DNA of 54,693 bases from Pseudomonas sp. MWU13-2100 (GCF_023242365.1 NZ_JALLIX010000044.1:1-54693); one strand, 5' to 3'. Positions 1 through 10,487 are shown, counted from the first letter of the stretch. The notes: a model not told the origin generated them from the sequence alone. Program-made: numbers and translations.

Positions 1-121
1 GTGGGAATCGAGCAACGTCACCCGCCGAAGCGTGAAGAGAATTGTGCGGAGAATCAGTAGGATGAATCCCAATTGGATTTAGGATTTGGAATTTAATCAT
101 GTGCGCAGTTGCTGCAACCCT

Positions 122-1153
122 TCAACTGCTCTCGCGCACCATCAGTTCAAAGCCCATATCCTGCACTGGCTGAGCCACCGGGTTGCCGGCCATCAAACTC
201 AGCATCTGCTCCGCCGCCCGCCGGCCGATGGCTTCCCGAGGCGTGCGGATGCTGCTCAGGCGCGGGACCATGAAGGCCGAGCCGGGCAGGTCGTTGAAGC
301 CCACTACCGCGACCTGTTCCGGGACTTTGATACCACAGCGTATGGCCTCCAGCAGGGCGCCCTGGGCCAGGTCGTCGTTGCCGAAGAAGATCCCGTCGAC
401 CTGCGGATGGCCGTGCATCAGTTGCAGGAACAGTTCGCCGCCCAGGCCCACCGATGAGGGGCGCGGGGTCAGCAGTTCCAGGTCCGGGTGGTACAGCCCG
501 GCCGCCTGCAGAGCCTGGCGAAAGCCTTCGCCGCGCAGGAGCGTGCGCTGGTCCAGTTGCGCGCCGATATAGGCCAGGTGCTTGCGACCACGGGAGATCA
601 GGTGCTCGGCCACAGTGGCGCCGGCGTTCTGTTGCGAGAAGCCGACACAGTTCACCCCGGCGCCGGGGTCCAGGTCCATCATGTAGACGCAGGGCACGTT
701 GCTCGCTTCGATCATCCGCCGCGCGCTTTCCGAACGGTCGAAACCGGTCAGCAACAAGCCCCGTGGCTGGTAGGACATGTAGTTGCGCAGCAGGTTTTCT
801 TCTTCGTCGCGGGAGTAGTGATAGTTGCCGATCAGCACCTCGAAGCCGCGCGGGCGCAGCACCGCGTGTATGGCTTCGAGGGTGTCGATAAACAGCAGGT
901 TGGACAACGACGGCACCAGCACCACCACCGAATGGCTCTGGGCCGAGGCCAGGGCGCGGGCGGCCGGGTTGACCACGTAGTTCAGTTCCGCCGCTGCCTG
1001 TCGGACCTTTTCCGCCAGTTCCGTGGCCACGCTGCTGATGCCACGCAGGGCCCGCGACGCGGTGATCGGGCTGACGCCGGCCAGGCGCGCGACTTCGCTG
1101 AGGGTAGGGCGTCCCGTGGTGCGGGTATTCTTGTCGTTTTTGGTGGAGGTCAT
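122..1153 (-). CDS. gntR: LacI-family repressor of gluconate use (GntR)
   Basis: Transcriptional repressor of the LacI/GalR family, expected to sense gluconate or a derivative and to control the divergent gntK-gntP genes. The N-terminal helix-turn-helix lies at about residues 15-40 (PTLSEVARLAGVSPITASRA), followed by the hinge and a periplasmic-binding-protein-like effector domain to residue 343, the usual family length. The ATG at 1153 is chosen over an upstream TTG at 1168 because the extra five residues precede the normal N-terminus. Function is inferred from the family, from the adjacent gluconokinase and permease genes, and from the three AGCGCT-centred palindromes around these genes. 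Confidence 0.9.
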   Translation of the reverse strand: MTSTKNDKNTRTTGRPTLSEVARLAGVSPITASRALRGISSVATELAEKVRQAAAELNYVVNPAARALASAQSHSVVVLVPSLSNLLFIDTLEAIHAVLRPRGFEVLIGNYHYSRDEEENLLRNYMSYQPRGLLLTGFDRSESARRMIEASNVPCVYMMDLDPGAGVNCVGFSQQNAGATVAEHLISRGRKHLAYIGAQLDQRTLLRGEGFRQALQAAGLYHPDLELLTPRPSSVGLGGELFLQLMHGHPQVDGIFFGNDDLAQGALLEAIRCGIKVPEQVAVVGFNDLPGSAFMVPRLSSIRTPREAIGRRAAEQMLSLMAGNPVAQPVQDMGFELMVRESS

Positions 1154-1186
1154 CGGACGGCTTGCCAAACAAAATTCAAGGCACTA

Positions 1187-1200
1187 AGGTAGCGCTGTCT
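1187..1200. promoter_or_regulatory. Putative GntR operator, copy 1 (upstream of gntR)
   Basis: AGGTAGCGCTGTCT, an imperfect copy of the palindrome AGACAGCGCTGTCT. It lies 34 bases upstream of the gntR start, as expected for autoregulation by a LacI-type repressor. Confidence 0.7.
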
Positions 1201-1349
1201 CGACGAGCCTGCAATTGTTCGAGCGCGGTTGGTCTGATCGCGTCGGATGCTGTCGTGGATGTTTAGCGCACCACCCCATAAAAATGACAAGAAAACGTCG
1301 GCAGTCTGCGTTTTGTGCTTTGCTTTCCGAGTAATGGAAGCTTCGACAA

Positions 1350-1363
1350 AGACAGCGCTGTCT
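1350..1363. promoter_or_regulatory. Putative GntR operator, copy 2 (upstream of gntK)
   Basis: AGACAGCGCTGTCT, a perfect 14-bp palindrome centred on AGC|GCT, 17 bases before the gntK ATG. LacI-family operators have this central CG symmetry. Confidence 0.8.
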
Positions 1364-1380
1364 GCGTGCTGAGGTGTTAC

Positions 1381-1914
1381 ATGAGTCAACCCATCACTGC
1401 CCTGGTCATCATGGGCGTCTCCGGTTGCGGCAAGTCCAGTGTGGGCGAGGCCCTGTGCCGGCTCAACGGTGCGACCCAGATCGAAGGCGACAGCTTTCAC
1501 CCCGCCGCCAATATCACCAAGATGAGTGCCGGCATCCCCCTGACCGATGACGACCGTGCCGGCTGGCTCGACAGCCTGTGCGACGAGTTGCGTCGGGTGC
1601 TGGCTGCAGGTGGGCACCCGGTACTGACCTGCTCGGCGCTCAAGCACAGTTACCGCGAACGCTTGCGTCGCGCGGCACCGGGCCTGGGCTTCGTCTTTCT
1701 CGAACTGAGCCGCGAAGTCGCCGCCGAGCGGGTGGCCCATCGGCCCGGACACTTCATGCCCTCGACCCTGATCGACAGCCAGTTCGCCACCCTTGAATCG
1801 CCGGTCGGCGAGCCCCTGACCCTGGCCCTGGATGCCTCGACCCAGAGCGTCGAGCGCCTGGCGCAGGCAGCCCATCACTGGTGGCAGGGGCATGGGTTGG
1901 AACGCTCGGCCTGA
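1381..1914 (+). CDS. gntK: Gluconokinase
   Basis: ATP-dependent phosphorylation of D-gluconate to 6-phosphogluconate in the cytoplasm, which feeds the Entner-Doudoroff pathway. The 177-residue product has a Walker A loop at residues 12-20 (GVSGCGKSS), a substrate-binding segment (EGDSFHP), and the CSALKHSYRERLR stretch typical of the family. Length matches E. coli GntK/IdnK. The ATG at 1381 is preceded by GAGGTG at 1371-1376; longer in-frame readings upstream run through the operator and are unlikely. It is followed by the permease gene with a third operator copy in between. Confidence 0.93.
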   Translation: MSQPITALVIMGVSGCGKSSVGEALCRLNGATQIEGDSFHPAANITKMSAGIPLTDDDRAGWLDSLCDELRRVLAAGGHPVLTCSALKHSYRERLRRAAPGLGFVFLELSREVAAERVAHRPGHFMPSTLIDSQFATLESPVGEPLTLALDASTQSVERLAQAAHHWWQGHGLERSA

Positions 1915-1928
1915 TTTTCGTTTCGAAA

Positions 1929-1942
1929 AGATAGCGCTGTCC
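1929..1942. promoter_or_regulatory. Putative GntR operator, copy 3 (upstream of gntP)
   Basis: AGATAGCGCTGTCC, sharing the ATAGCGCTGTC core with the other two copies. It lies just after the gntK stop and 57 bases before the gntP start, suggesting that gntP can also be regulated separately. Confidence 0.7.
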
Positions 1943-1998
1943 CAATCGGCTATCGTCAAACAACGCAGCGTATAAAAACAACAAGCAGGAGACACCTT

Positions 1999-3351
1999 AT
2001 GTTCGGACTGTCCCACGAGACCTATCTGTTGCTGGATGCAGTGGTCACGATTATCGGGTTGATCGTGTTGATCACCCGTTTCAAGATTCACCCCTTTGTC
2101 GGGCTGATCATCGCTTCGGCGTTTCTCGGTCTGACCTCGGGTATGCCCGCGGGCAAGATCATCAGCGCCTTCCAGGATGGCTTCGGCGGTGTGCTGGGCT
2201 TTGTCGGGATCATCCTCGCGCTGGGGACCATGCTCGGCAAGATGATGTCCGATTCCGGCGGTGCCGATCAGATCGCCCAAACCCTGATCCGCGCCTTCGG
2301 CAAGGAGCGGGTGCAGTGGGCGATGATGTGCTCGGCGTTCCTGGTGGGCATTCCGCTGTTCTTCGAGATCGGCTTCGTGCTGCTGATTCCGCTGGTGTTC
2401 ATCGTTGCGCGGCGTACCGGCGTGTCGCTGATCAAGATCGGTATTCCGCTGCTGGCCGGGCTTTCGGCGGTACACGGCCTGGTGCCGCCGCATCCGGGGC
2501 CGCTGCTGGCCATCGGGGTGTTCAACGCAGACATCGGCAAGACCATTTTCTACGGCCTGATCGTGGCCCTTCCTACCGCCATCATTGCCGGGCCGATCTA
2601 CGGCACCTTCATTGCCAAGTACATCCCGGGTAATCCTTCCCAGGAGCTGGTCGACCAGTTGGCCCGCGAGCCGGAAGTGAAAGTGCTGCCGAGTTTCGGC
2701 GTGACCCTGGTCACCGTGCTGTTGCCGGTGTTCCTGATGCTGCTCAAGACCTTCGCCGACATTGCCCTGCCGGACGGGCATTTCTTCCGCATCTGGATGG
2801 ACATGATCGGTCACCCGATCAGTGCCTTGTTGCTGGCCCTGCTGTTGGCGCTGTACACCTTCGGCAAGCGCCAGGGCATGGACTCCAAGCGCGTGCTCAA
2901 GTTGCTCGATGCCAGCCTGGCGCCGACCGCGGCGATCATCCTGATCATCGGTGCCGGCGGTGGCTTCAAGCAGATGCTGGTGACCAGCGGTGTGGGTGAT
3001 GTGATCGGGCATATCGCCGTGAATGCGCAGATTTCACCGATACTGCTGGCCTGGCTGGTGGCGGCGGTGATCCGTGTGGCCACGGGTTCGGCGACCGTGG
3101 CGACGATTACCGGGGCGGGTATCGTGATGCCGGTGGTGGACCTGATTCCCGGGGTGAACCGCGAGCTTCTGGTGTTGGCAACGGGGGCGGGCTCGTTGAT
3201 CCTGTCCCACGTCAACGACGCCGGGTTCTGGCTGGTCAAGCAGTACTTCAACATGACCGTGGCCGAGACGTTCAAGACCTGGACGGCCATGGAGACCATC
3301 CTGTCGGTGGTGGGGCTGGTGTTTATCCTGCTGTTGTCGCTGGTGGTCTGA
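1999..3351 (+). CDS. gntP: Gluconate:H+ symporter (GntP family permease)
   Basis: Inner-membrane importer of D-gluconate. The 450-residue product is hydrophobic throughout with about 12-14 predicted membrane segments, and has the GntP-family stretches GLVPPHPGPLLA near residue 160 and GAGGGFKQML near residue 320. The start ATG has AGGAGA at 1987-1992. It sits directly downstream of gntK and shares the same type of operator, so import and phosphorylation are co-controlled. It could equally be named gntT or gntU; the sequence does not separate the paralogues. Confidence 0.9.
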   Translation: MFGLSHETYLLLDAVVTIIGLIVLITRFKIHPFVGLIIASAFLGLTSGMPAGKIISAFQDGFGGVLGFVGIILALGTMLGKMMSDSGGADQIAQTLIRAFGKERVQWAMMCSAFLVGIPLFFEIGFVLLIPLVFIVARRTGVSLIKIGIPLLAGLSAVHGLVPPHPGPLLAIGVFNADIGKTIFYGLIVALPTAIIAGPIYGTFIAKYIPGNPSQELVDQLAREPEVKVLPSFGVTLVTVLLPVFLMLLKTFADIALPDGHFFRIWMDMIGHPISALLLALLLALYTFGKRQGMDSKRVLKLLDASLAPTAAIILIIGAGGGFKQMLVTSGVGDVIGHIAVNAQISPILLAWLVAAVIRVATGSATVATITGAGIVMPVVDLIPGVNRELLVLATGAGSLILSHVNDAGFWLVKQYFNMTVAETFKTWTAMETILSVVGLVFILLLSLVV

Positions 3352-3355
3352 ACGA

Positions 3356-3391
3356 ATCGGGGCCGACACCTGTGAAGGTGCCGGCCCCGAT
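3356..3391. terminator. Stem-loop terminator after gntP
   Basis: Inverted repeat ATCGGGGCCG...CACCT / AGGTG...CGGCCCCGAT around a GTGA loop, starting five bases after the gntP stop. It is very GC-rich with no long T-run. It lies between convergent genes and may act in both directions. Confidence 0.7.
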
Positions 3392-3420
3392 CATAAGGCG
3401 TGTTGAAGTCGAACACGGTT

Positions 3421-3444
3421 TTGTGGCGAGCGGGCTCGCCACAA
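3421..3444. repeat. REP-type hairpin between gntP and alaC
   Basis: TTGTGGCGAG-CGGG-CTCGCCACAA, a perfect 10-bp stem. It is a common Pseudomonas intergenic REP half and lies just downstream of the alaC stop, where it could serve as a terminator. Confidence 0.7.
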
Positions 3445-3457
3445 TGGGTGTCAAGGG

Positions 3458-4678
3458 TTATTCCGCGGTGGCTTTCTTCAGCAGGCCATCGCTGCGGAAC
3501 ATCCCACGAATCCCGCGTACCGCCTGGCGGATACGGTCGAGGTTTTCAATCAGGGCGAACCGCACATGGTCGTCGCCGTACTCACCAAAGCCAACCCCCG
3601 GTGAGACGCAGACCTTGGCTTCGGCCAGCAGCTTCTTGGCGAATTCCAGCGAGCCCATATGGGCATACTCTTCGGGGATCTTCGCCCAGACATACATCGA
3701 GGCCTTGGGGTTCTCGACCATCCAGCCCAGTTCATGCAGGCCCTTGACCAGCACGTTGCGCCGTTGGCGATACTGCTCGGCGATATCCTTGACGCATTGC
3801 TGATCGCCTTCCAGTGCCGCGATGGCCGCCACCTGCAACGGCGTGAAGGTGCCGTAGTCGTGGTAGCTCTTGATCCGCGCCAGGGCGCTGACCAGTTCCG
3901 AATTGCCGACCATGAAGCCGATACGCCAGCCGGCCATGTTGTAGCTCTTGGACAGGGTGAAAAACTCCACCGCAATGTCCTTGGCGCCGGGTACCTGCAT
4001 GATCGACGGGGCTTTCCAGCCGTCGTAGACGATGTCGGCATAGGCCAGGTCGTGGATCACCAGCACGTCGTACTGCTTGGCCAGGGCGATCACCCGTTCG
4101 AAGAAGTCCAGTTCCACGCACTGCGCGGTGGGGTTCGACGGGAAACCGAGAATCATCATCTTCGGCTTGGGGATGGAGCCACGGATGGCCCGCTCCAGTT
4201 CGGCGAAGAAGTCCACGCCGGGCACCAGTGGCACCGAACGGACCTGGGCGCCGGCGATCACCGCGCCGTAGATGTGGATCGGGTAGCTGGGGTTGGGCAC
4301 CAGCACCGTGTCGCCCTGGTCGAGGGTGGCTAGCATCAGGTGTGCCAGGCCCTCTTTCGAGCCGATGGTGACGATGGCTTCGGTTTCCGGGTCGATATCG
4401 ACCTGGTAGCGATCCTTGTACCAGTGGGAAATCGCCCGGCGCAGCCGTGGGATGCCCTTGGAAGTGGAGTAGCCATGGGTGTCTTCGCGCTGGGCGACGG
4501 TGACCAGTTTTTCGACGATATGCGGCGGGGTGGCGCCGTCGGGGTTACCCATGCTCAAGTCGATGATGTCTTCGCCACGACGACGGGCGGCCATCTTCAG
4601 CTCGGCAGTGATATTGAATACGTAGGGGGGGAGTCGATCAATGCGCGAAAAACGGCGCGGCGAACCTTGGTCTGCCAT
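3458..4678 (-). CDS. alaC: Alanine transaminase AlaC (PLP class I/II)
   Basis: PLP-dependent aminotransferase expected to interconvert pyruvate plus glutamate with alanine plus 2-oxoglutarate. The 406-residue product carries the fold-type I signature TLSKSYNMAGWRIGF with the PLP lysine at K244, plus NPSYPIH and GFPSNPTAQ substrate/cofactor segments. The start at 4678 is fixed by AGAGG about eight bases upstream on this strand; the open frame continues to 4906 but that part has no family character. Transcribed away from the GyrI-like gene. Assignment as AlaC rather than AlaA or another aminotransferase rests on overall similarity as I recall it. Confidence 0.88.
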   Translation of the reverse strand: MADQGSPRRFSRIDRLPPYVFNITAELKMAARRRGEDIIDLSMGNPDGATPPHIVEKLVTVAQREDTHGYSTSKGIPRLRRAISHWYKDRYQVDIDPETEAIVTIGSKEGLAHLMLATLDQGDTVLVPNPSYPIHIYGAVIAGAQVRSVPLVPGVDFFAELERAIRGSIPKPKMMILGFPSNPTAQCVELDFFERVIALAKQYDVLVIHDLAYADIVYDGWKAPSIMQVPGAKDIAVEFFTLSKSYNMAGWRIGFMVGNSELVSALARIKSYHDYGTFTPLQVAAIAALEGDQQCVKDIAEQYRQRRNVLVKGLHELGWMVENPKASMYVWAKIPEEYAHMGSLEFAKKLLAEAKVCVSPGVGFGEYGDDHVRFALIENLDRIRQAVRGIRGMFRSDGLLKKATAE

Positions 4679-4849
4679 ATAAACCTCTGACACGTAAGCG
4701 CCCGGAACCGTCCGAGCGACGTCGGCCACTGCGGTGGCCTGCGGGGCAGACAATAAGGGCGATGCTGACGATCTGTCCAGATGGCTGGCGGAAAATATTT
4801 TCGCCGGGGGCAAGCGCCGGGTCGCCAGAGCGACACGATAATTTGCTTC

Positions 4850-4855
4850 TATACT
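4850..4855 (+). promoter_or_regulatory. Possible -10 element for the GyrI-like gene
   Basis: TATACT, 38 bases upstream of the ATG at 4894. No convincing -35 hexamer is visible 17 bases before it, so this is only suggestive. Confidence 0.3.
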
Positions 4856-4893
4856 GCCTTTCGGAGTCGTTTCCCATATGGAGTTCTGCACCC

Positions 4894-5391
4894 ATGGACT
4901 TAGCACATAACCTTGGCTACACGCAGGCCTTGCCAGCGCCGCGCTTCGAGCACGGCCACTTTCGATTGATCGCCGGCCTGGGCGCCCGCTTTACCGCCGA
5001 GACGTCGGGCTCCATCCCGGACCTGTGGGATGCTTTCGTGCCGCACATCGGAAAAGTCCCCGGCCAGGTGGGTGAGGTGACGTACGGTATCTGCTGCCAT
5101 CCGGATGGCCAGGGCGGCTTCGAGTACATCGCCGGGGTGCAGATCAGCAAGCTCGACGACCTGCCCGAGCTGTACCGCTGGGTGGAACTGCAGGACCAGC
5201 AGTACGCGGTGTTTGAACACCAGGGCTCCCTCGATACCCTCAAACAGACTTTCGAAGCCATCTGGAACCACTGGTTGCCGCAATCCGGTTACCTGGCCGC
5301 CGATGCGCCGGAATTCGAGCGCTACAGCGCCGATTTCAATCCCGAAAAAGGCACCGGCACAGTGGAAATCTGGCTGCCGATCAAGAGCTGA
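4894..5391 (+). CDS. GyrI-like / AraC effector-binding-domain protein
   Basis: Stand-alone small-molecule-binding domain of the GyrI/SHS2 fold (also found as the C-terminal half of AraC-type regulators such as Rob and BmrR). The 165-residue product ends in the typical ...FERYSADFNPEKGTGTVEIWLPIK pattern, shown here only in part, and has the central QYAVFEHQGSLDTLKQTFEAI-like helix region. There is no DNA-binding domain. The ATG at 4894 has GGAG at 4880-4883; earlier in-frame codons give a non-conserved extension. The ligand is not predictable from sequence. It is followed by a hairpin. Confidence 0.8.
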   Translation: MDLAHNLGYTQALPAPRFEHGHFRLIAGLGARFTAETSGSIPDLWDAFVPHIGKVPGQVGEVTYGICCHPDGQGGFEYIAGVQISKLDDLPELYRWVELQDQQYAVFEHQGSLDTLKQTFEAIWNHWLPQSGYLAADAPEFERYSADFNPEKGTGTVEIWLPIKS

Positions 5392-5407
5392 TCCCGCCCG
5401 CCACGTG

Positions 5408-5429
5408 CTCCCCTTCGCCTGAAGGGGAG
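5408..5429. terminator. Hairpin after the GyrI-like gene
   Basis: CTCCCCTTC-GCCT-GAAGGGGAG, a perfect 9-bp stem with a tetraloop, 16 bases after the stop codon. There is no strong T-run downstream. Confidence 0.6.
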
Positions 5430-5566
5430 TGCTTCTATACGCCATCTTAACGTCCCGCCCGGCAATCAGTGCCCGACCTTAATACCCCCGCCCGTACCCT
5501 TTGACCTGGCTTGCGGCGCCTTTGCCTGCGCTTGAGCGAGCTGACCGATTTCGCAAGGGGACACCT

Positions 5567-5665
5567 GTGTTGACACTCAAACTCATCTACCTGCTCAGCG
5601 GCCTTGGCGCGGCCGGCCTGTTTGTCTACCTGGGTTACGCGCTGATCCGCGCCGAAGACTTCTGA
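5567..5665 (+). CDS. kdpF: KdpF, small subunit of the K+-transporting ATPase
   Basis: A 32-residue single-span peptide that starts with GTG at 5567, preceded by AAGGGG at 5555-5560. It reads VLTLKLIYLLSGLGA..., and ends in YALIRAEDF, which resembles the C-terminus of E. coli KdpF (YALINAEAF, from memory). KdpF stabilises the KdpABC complex in the inner membrane. It is the first gene of the kdp cluster, upstream of a second tiny ORF and kdpA. Confidence 0.8.
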   Translation: MLTLKLIYLLSGLGAAGLFVYLGYALIRAEDF

Positions 5666-5734
5666 TCCTGCGCGCGCCTCGCCGCAGGCGCTTTGTGCGG
5701 TCCGCAAGGACCCTATCGAACAAGGAAACCAAGC

Positions 5735-5818
5735 ATGAACGACCTGATTTTCCTGGGTGCGACCCTGGCGTTTTTCGGCGCGACAGCCTTGTTCATTGTC
5801 GCCTTGAACAAGATTTGA
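5735..5818 (+). CDS. 27-residue membrane peptide between kdpF and kdpA
   Basis: ATG at 5735 preceded by AAGGAAA; the product is MNDLIFLGATLAFFGATALF followed by seven residues ending NKI, a single predicted membrane helix with a basic end. It lies in the kdp operon 13 bases before the kdpA start. It could be a second KdpF-like subunit or a regulatory micropeptide. No known family is recognised. The ribosome binding site, helix and spacing make it a likely gene. Confidence 0.65.
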   Translation: MNDLIFLGATLAFFGATALFIVALNKI

Positions 5819-5831
5819 ACGGAGCTTGCAC

Positions 5832-7538
5832 ATGTTGACCGTACTGCTGGAATTTGCGCTGGTCCTGGGGTTGATGACCGGGCTCGCCGTCTTGATGGGG
5901 CGCTGGCTGAGCCGGGTATTTTCACACCCCGGCCATGTGCTGCCGGAACGCCTGACCTATCGCCTGCTGGGCGTCGATCCACGGGAGACCATGGGCTGGG
6001 CCCGCTACGGCTCGGCACTGCTGTTGTCCAACGGCGCGATGATGCTGCTCGGCTACCTGCTGTTGCGCCTGCAGGGCTCGCTGCCGATCAACCCGCTGGG
6101 CCTGGCCGCCCAGACCCCGGACCTGGCGTTCAACACCGCCGCCTCGTTTATCACCAACACCAACTGGCAAGCCTATTCGGGCGAAACCAGCCTGTCGAAC
6201 TTCAGCCAGATGGCGGTGATCACCTTCCTGATGTTTGTCGGCGCCACTTCCGGCGTGGTCGCCGCCGCCGGTTTTATCCGCGGCCTGAGCCGGGCCAGTG
6301 CGACGGACATCGGCAACTACTGGGTGGACTTCACCCGCATCCTCTATCGGGTGATGTTGCCGTTGTGCTTCGGCATGGCGCTGGTCTATGTCTGGCAGGG
6401 CATGCCGCAGACCTTTGCCTCCCAGGCCCTGGCGACCACGCTGGAGGGCGCCCGGCAGCAACTGATCGTCGGTGCGGTGGCGAGCTTCGAGTCGATCAAG
6501 CATATCGGCACCAACGGCGGCGGCTTTTTCAGCATGAACGCCGCGCACCCGTTCGAGAACCCGACGCCGCTGACCAACATCCTGCATATCTTCAGCATGT
6601 TGCTGATCCCTTCGGCGCTGACCTACGCCTTCGGCAGCCTGTTGGCCCGGCGACGCCAGGGCTGGGTGTTCTTCGGCACCTTCCTGGTGATGTTCATCGG
6701 CTTTCTCGCGGTGCTCTATTTTGCCGAGCAGGGTGGCAATCCGCTGCTGAGCCAACTGGGCGTCGACCAACTGCTGTCGGCGACCCAGAGCGGCGGCAAC
6801 ATGGAAGGCAAGGAGCTGCGTTTCGGCATTGCCGATACCAGCCTGTTCATCGCCACCACCACCGGCGCCACCACCGGCTCGGTCAACGCCATGCATGACT
6901 CGCTGATGCCCATGGGCGGTTTCGTGCCCATGGCGCAGATGATGCTCAACTGCGTGTTCGGCGGCGACGGCGTGGGCTTTATCAACCTGATCCAGTACGC
7001 CCTGCTGACGGTGTTCCTGGTGGGCATGATGATCGGTCGCACCCCCGAGTTCCTCGGCAAGCGCATCGAAGCCCGGGAGATGAAACTGGTGATGCTCTCG
7101 GTGCTTGCGCATCCGATCTGCATCCTCGGCTTCAGCGCCCTGGCCGCGCTCTGGCCTTCGACCCTGGACAGCCTGAACAACGTCGGGCCCCACGGTTTCA
7201 GCGAAGTGCTCTACGCCTACACCTCCGGTACCGCGAACAACGGTTCGGCCTTCGCCGGGCTGAACGCCAACACCCCGTTCTTCAACACCACCATCGGCCT
7301 GGCGATGTTGCTGGGGCGTTTCTTCACCCTGTTGCCGATGCTCGCCGTGGCCGGCTCCCTGGCCTTTAAAAAGACCACTCCGGCCGGTGCCGGGACCATT
7401 CCCACCGCCACGCCGCTGTTCATGTTCCTGGTGGTGTTCGTGGTGCTGGTGGTCGGTGGTTTGACCTTCCTGCCGGCGCTTGCGCTGGGGCCTGTGGTCG
7501 AGCAGCTGCAACTGCTCTCCGGCCAGACCTACAAGTGA
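5832..7538 (+). CDS. kdpA: K+-transporting ATPase subunit KdpA
   Basis: Potassium-binding and translocating subunit of the high-affinity Kdp pump, an inner-membrane protein related to KtrB/TrkH channels. The 568-residue product has about ten membrane spans and the selectivity-loop segments SFITNTNWQAYSGE (about 110), IGTNGGGFF (about 225), TTGATTGSVNAMHDSL (about 345) and SGTANNGSAFAG (about 470). The ATG at 5832 is placed by GGAG at 5821-5824; a TTG two codons earlier is less likely. It is followed by kdpC, not kdpB. Confidence 0.96.
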   Translation: MLTVLLEFALVLGLMTGLAVLMGRWLSRVFSHPGHVLPERLTYRLLGVDPRETMGWARYGSALLLSNGAMMLLGYLLLRLQGSLPINPLGLAAQTPDLAFNTAASFITNTNWQAYSGETSLSNFSQMAVITFLMFVGATSGVVAAAGFIRGLSRASATDIGNYWVDFTRILYRVMLPLCFGMALVYVWQGMPQTFASQALATTLEGARQQLIVGAVASFESIKHIGTNGGGFFSMNAAHPFENPTPLTNILHIFSMLLIPSALTYAFGSLLARRRQGWVFFGTFLVMFIGFLAVLYFAEQGGNPLLSQLGVDQLLSATQSGGNMEGKELRFGIADTSLFIATTTGATTGSVNAMHDSLMPMGGFVPMAQMMLNCVFGGDGVGFINLIQYALLTVFLVGMMIGRTPEFLGKRIEAREMKLVMLSVLAHPICILGFSALAALWPSTLDSLNNVGPHGFSEVLYAYTSGTANNGSAFAGLNANTPFFNTTIGLAMLLGRFFTLLPMLAVAGSLAFKKTTPAGAGTIPTATPLFMFLVVFVVLVVGGLTFLPALALGPVVEQLQLLSGQTYK

Positions 7539-7548
7539 GGATGTTTGC

Positions 7549-8238
7549 ATGACTACGCGTATTTCCACGCCGCCGCTGGCGGTGACCCAAAGGCTGTTCC
7601 GTGGCCTGTGGCGCCCGGTGCTGGTGTCCTCGGTAGTGTTCATGTTGCTGACCGGCCTGGCCTATCCGGCGCTGACCACCCTGGCGGCCAACCTGCTGTT
7701 TCCGTTCCAGGCCCAGGGCAGCCTGTTGGAGCGTGACGGCCAGGTGATCGGCTCGGCGCTGATCGGCCAGGCGTTCAGCCGCCCGGAGTATTTCCAGGCC
7801 CGCCCCAGCGTGACCCAGAGCGTCGATCCGAACGACGCCAGCAAGACCGTTACCACGCCCTACAACGCCGGCCTCAGCGGGGCCAGCAACCTGGGCCCGA
7901 CCAGTCAGCGTCAGCTCGACGCGGTCAAGGAGCGGGCCGTGGCCTATCGCGCCTCGAACGGCCTGGACCGGCAAGCGCCGGTGCCGGTCGACGCGGTGAC
8001 GGCTTCGGCGTCCGGGTTGGACCCGCATATTTCAGTGGCCAACGCGCTGATCCAGGCGCGGCGCGTCGCCCCGCTGCGGCAGCTGTCCGAAGACGCGCTG
8101 CTGACCCTGGTCCGGGCGTCGACCGAGGCGCGCACTTTCGGCCTGCTCGGCGAGCCACGGGTCAATGTGCTGCAACTCAACCTGGCGCTGGATGCCCTGG
8201 CGACACCTCGCCAGCGCCCTGTCGCCGTCACTGAGTAA
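7549..8238 (+). CDS. kdpC: K+-transporting ATPase subunit KdpC
   Basis: KdpC subunit of the Kdp pump, with one N-terminal membrane segment (about residues 20-45) and a periplasmic domain. Family marks: GSALIGQAFSRPEYFQARPS, NAGLSGASNLGPTS, PVDAVTASASGLDPHIS and VNVLQLNLALDAL. At 229 residues it is about 40 longer than E. coli KdpC, the extra being an N-terminal extension, a loop around VDPNDASKTVTTP and a longer tail. The ribosome binding site GAGG overlaps the kdpA stop, so translation is probably coupled. It sits before kdpB, reversing the usual B-C order. Confidence 0.94.
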   Translation: MTTRISTPPLAVTQRLFRGLWRPVLVSSVVFMLLTGLAYPALTTLAANLLFPFQAQGSLLERDGQVIGSALIGQAFSRPEYFQARPSVTQSVDPNDASKTVTTPYNAGLSGASNLGPTSQRQLDAVKERAVAYRASNGLDRQAPVPVDAVTASASGLDPHISVANALIQARRVAPLRQLSEDALLTLVRASTEARTFGLLGEPRVNVLQLNLALDALATPRQRPVAVTE

Positions 8239-8249
8239 GAGAGTCGATC

Positions 8250-10325
<2,076 letters not shown>

Positions 10326-10354
10326 GCAGCGGATCTTGAACGCGCCGCCGATCC

Positions 10355-10453
10355 TGTGGGAGCGGCTTGTCGGAACGCCGCACCGCGGCGATGGCGTCCG
10401 GATGGGCGCGGCAAGGCTCACGGGCCTCATCGCCGGCAAGCCGGCTCCCACAA
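10355..10453. repeat. REP pair between kdpB and kdpD
   Basis: Starts TGTGGGAGCGGCTTGTCGG and ends with CCGGCAAGCCGGCTCCCACA, two inverted REP halves enclosing about 60 bases. It lies inside the kdp cluster and could attenuate or separate expression of the sensor genes from the pump genes. Confidence 0.85.
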
Positions 10454-10487
10454 AAGGGGGCCGCTGTTGGTCTGTACAAGGAATGAC

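Noticed and set aside
1150..3012. 620-codon open frame antisense to gntK and gntP
   Set aside because: Its composition (many His, Gln, Asp, Gly) and full overlap with GntP mark it as a shadow frame.
5922..7643. 573-codon open frame antisense to kdpA
   Set aside because: It has the His/Gln/Arg-rich composition of a reverse reading of a GC-rich gene and overlaps an unmistakable KdpA.
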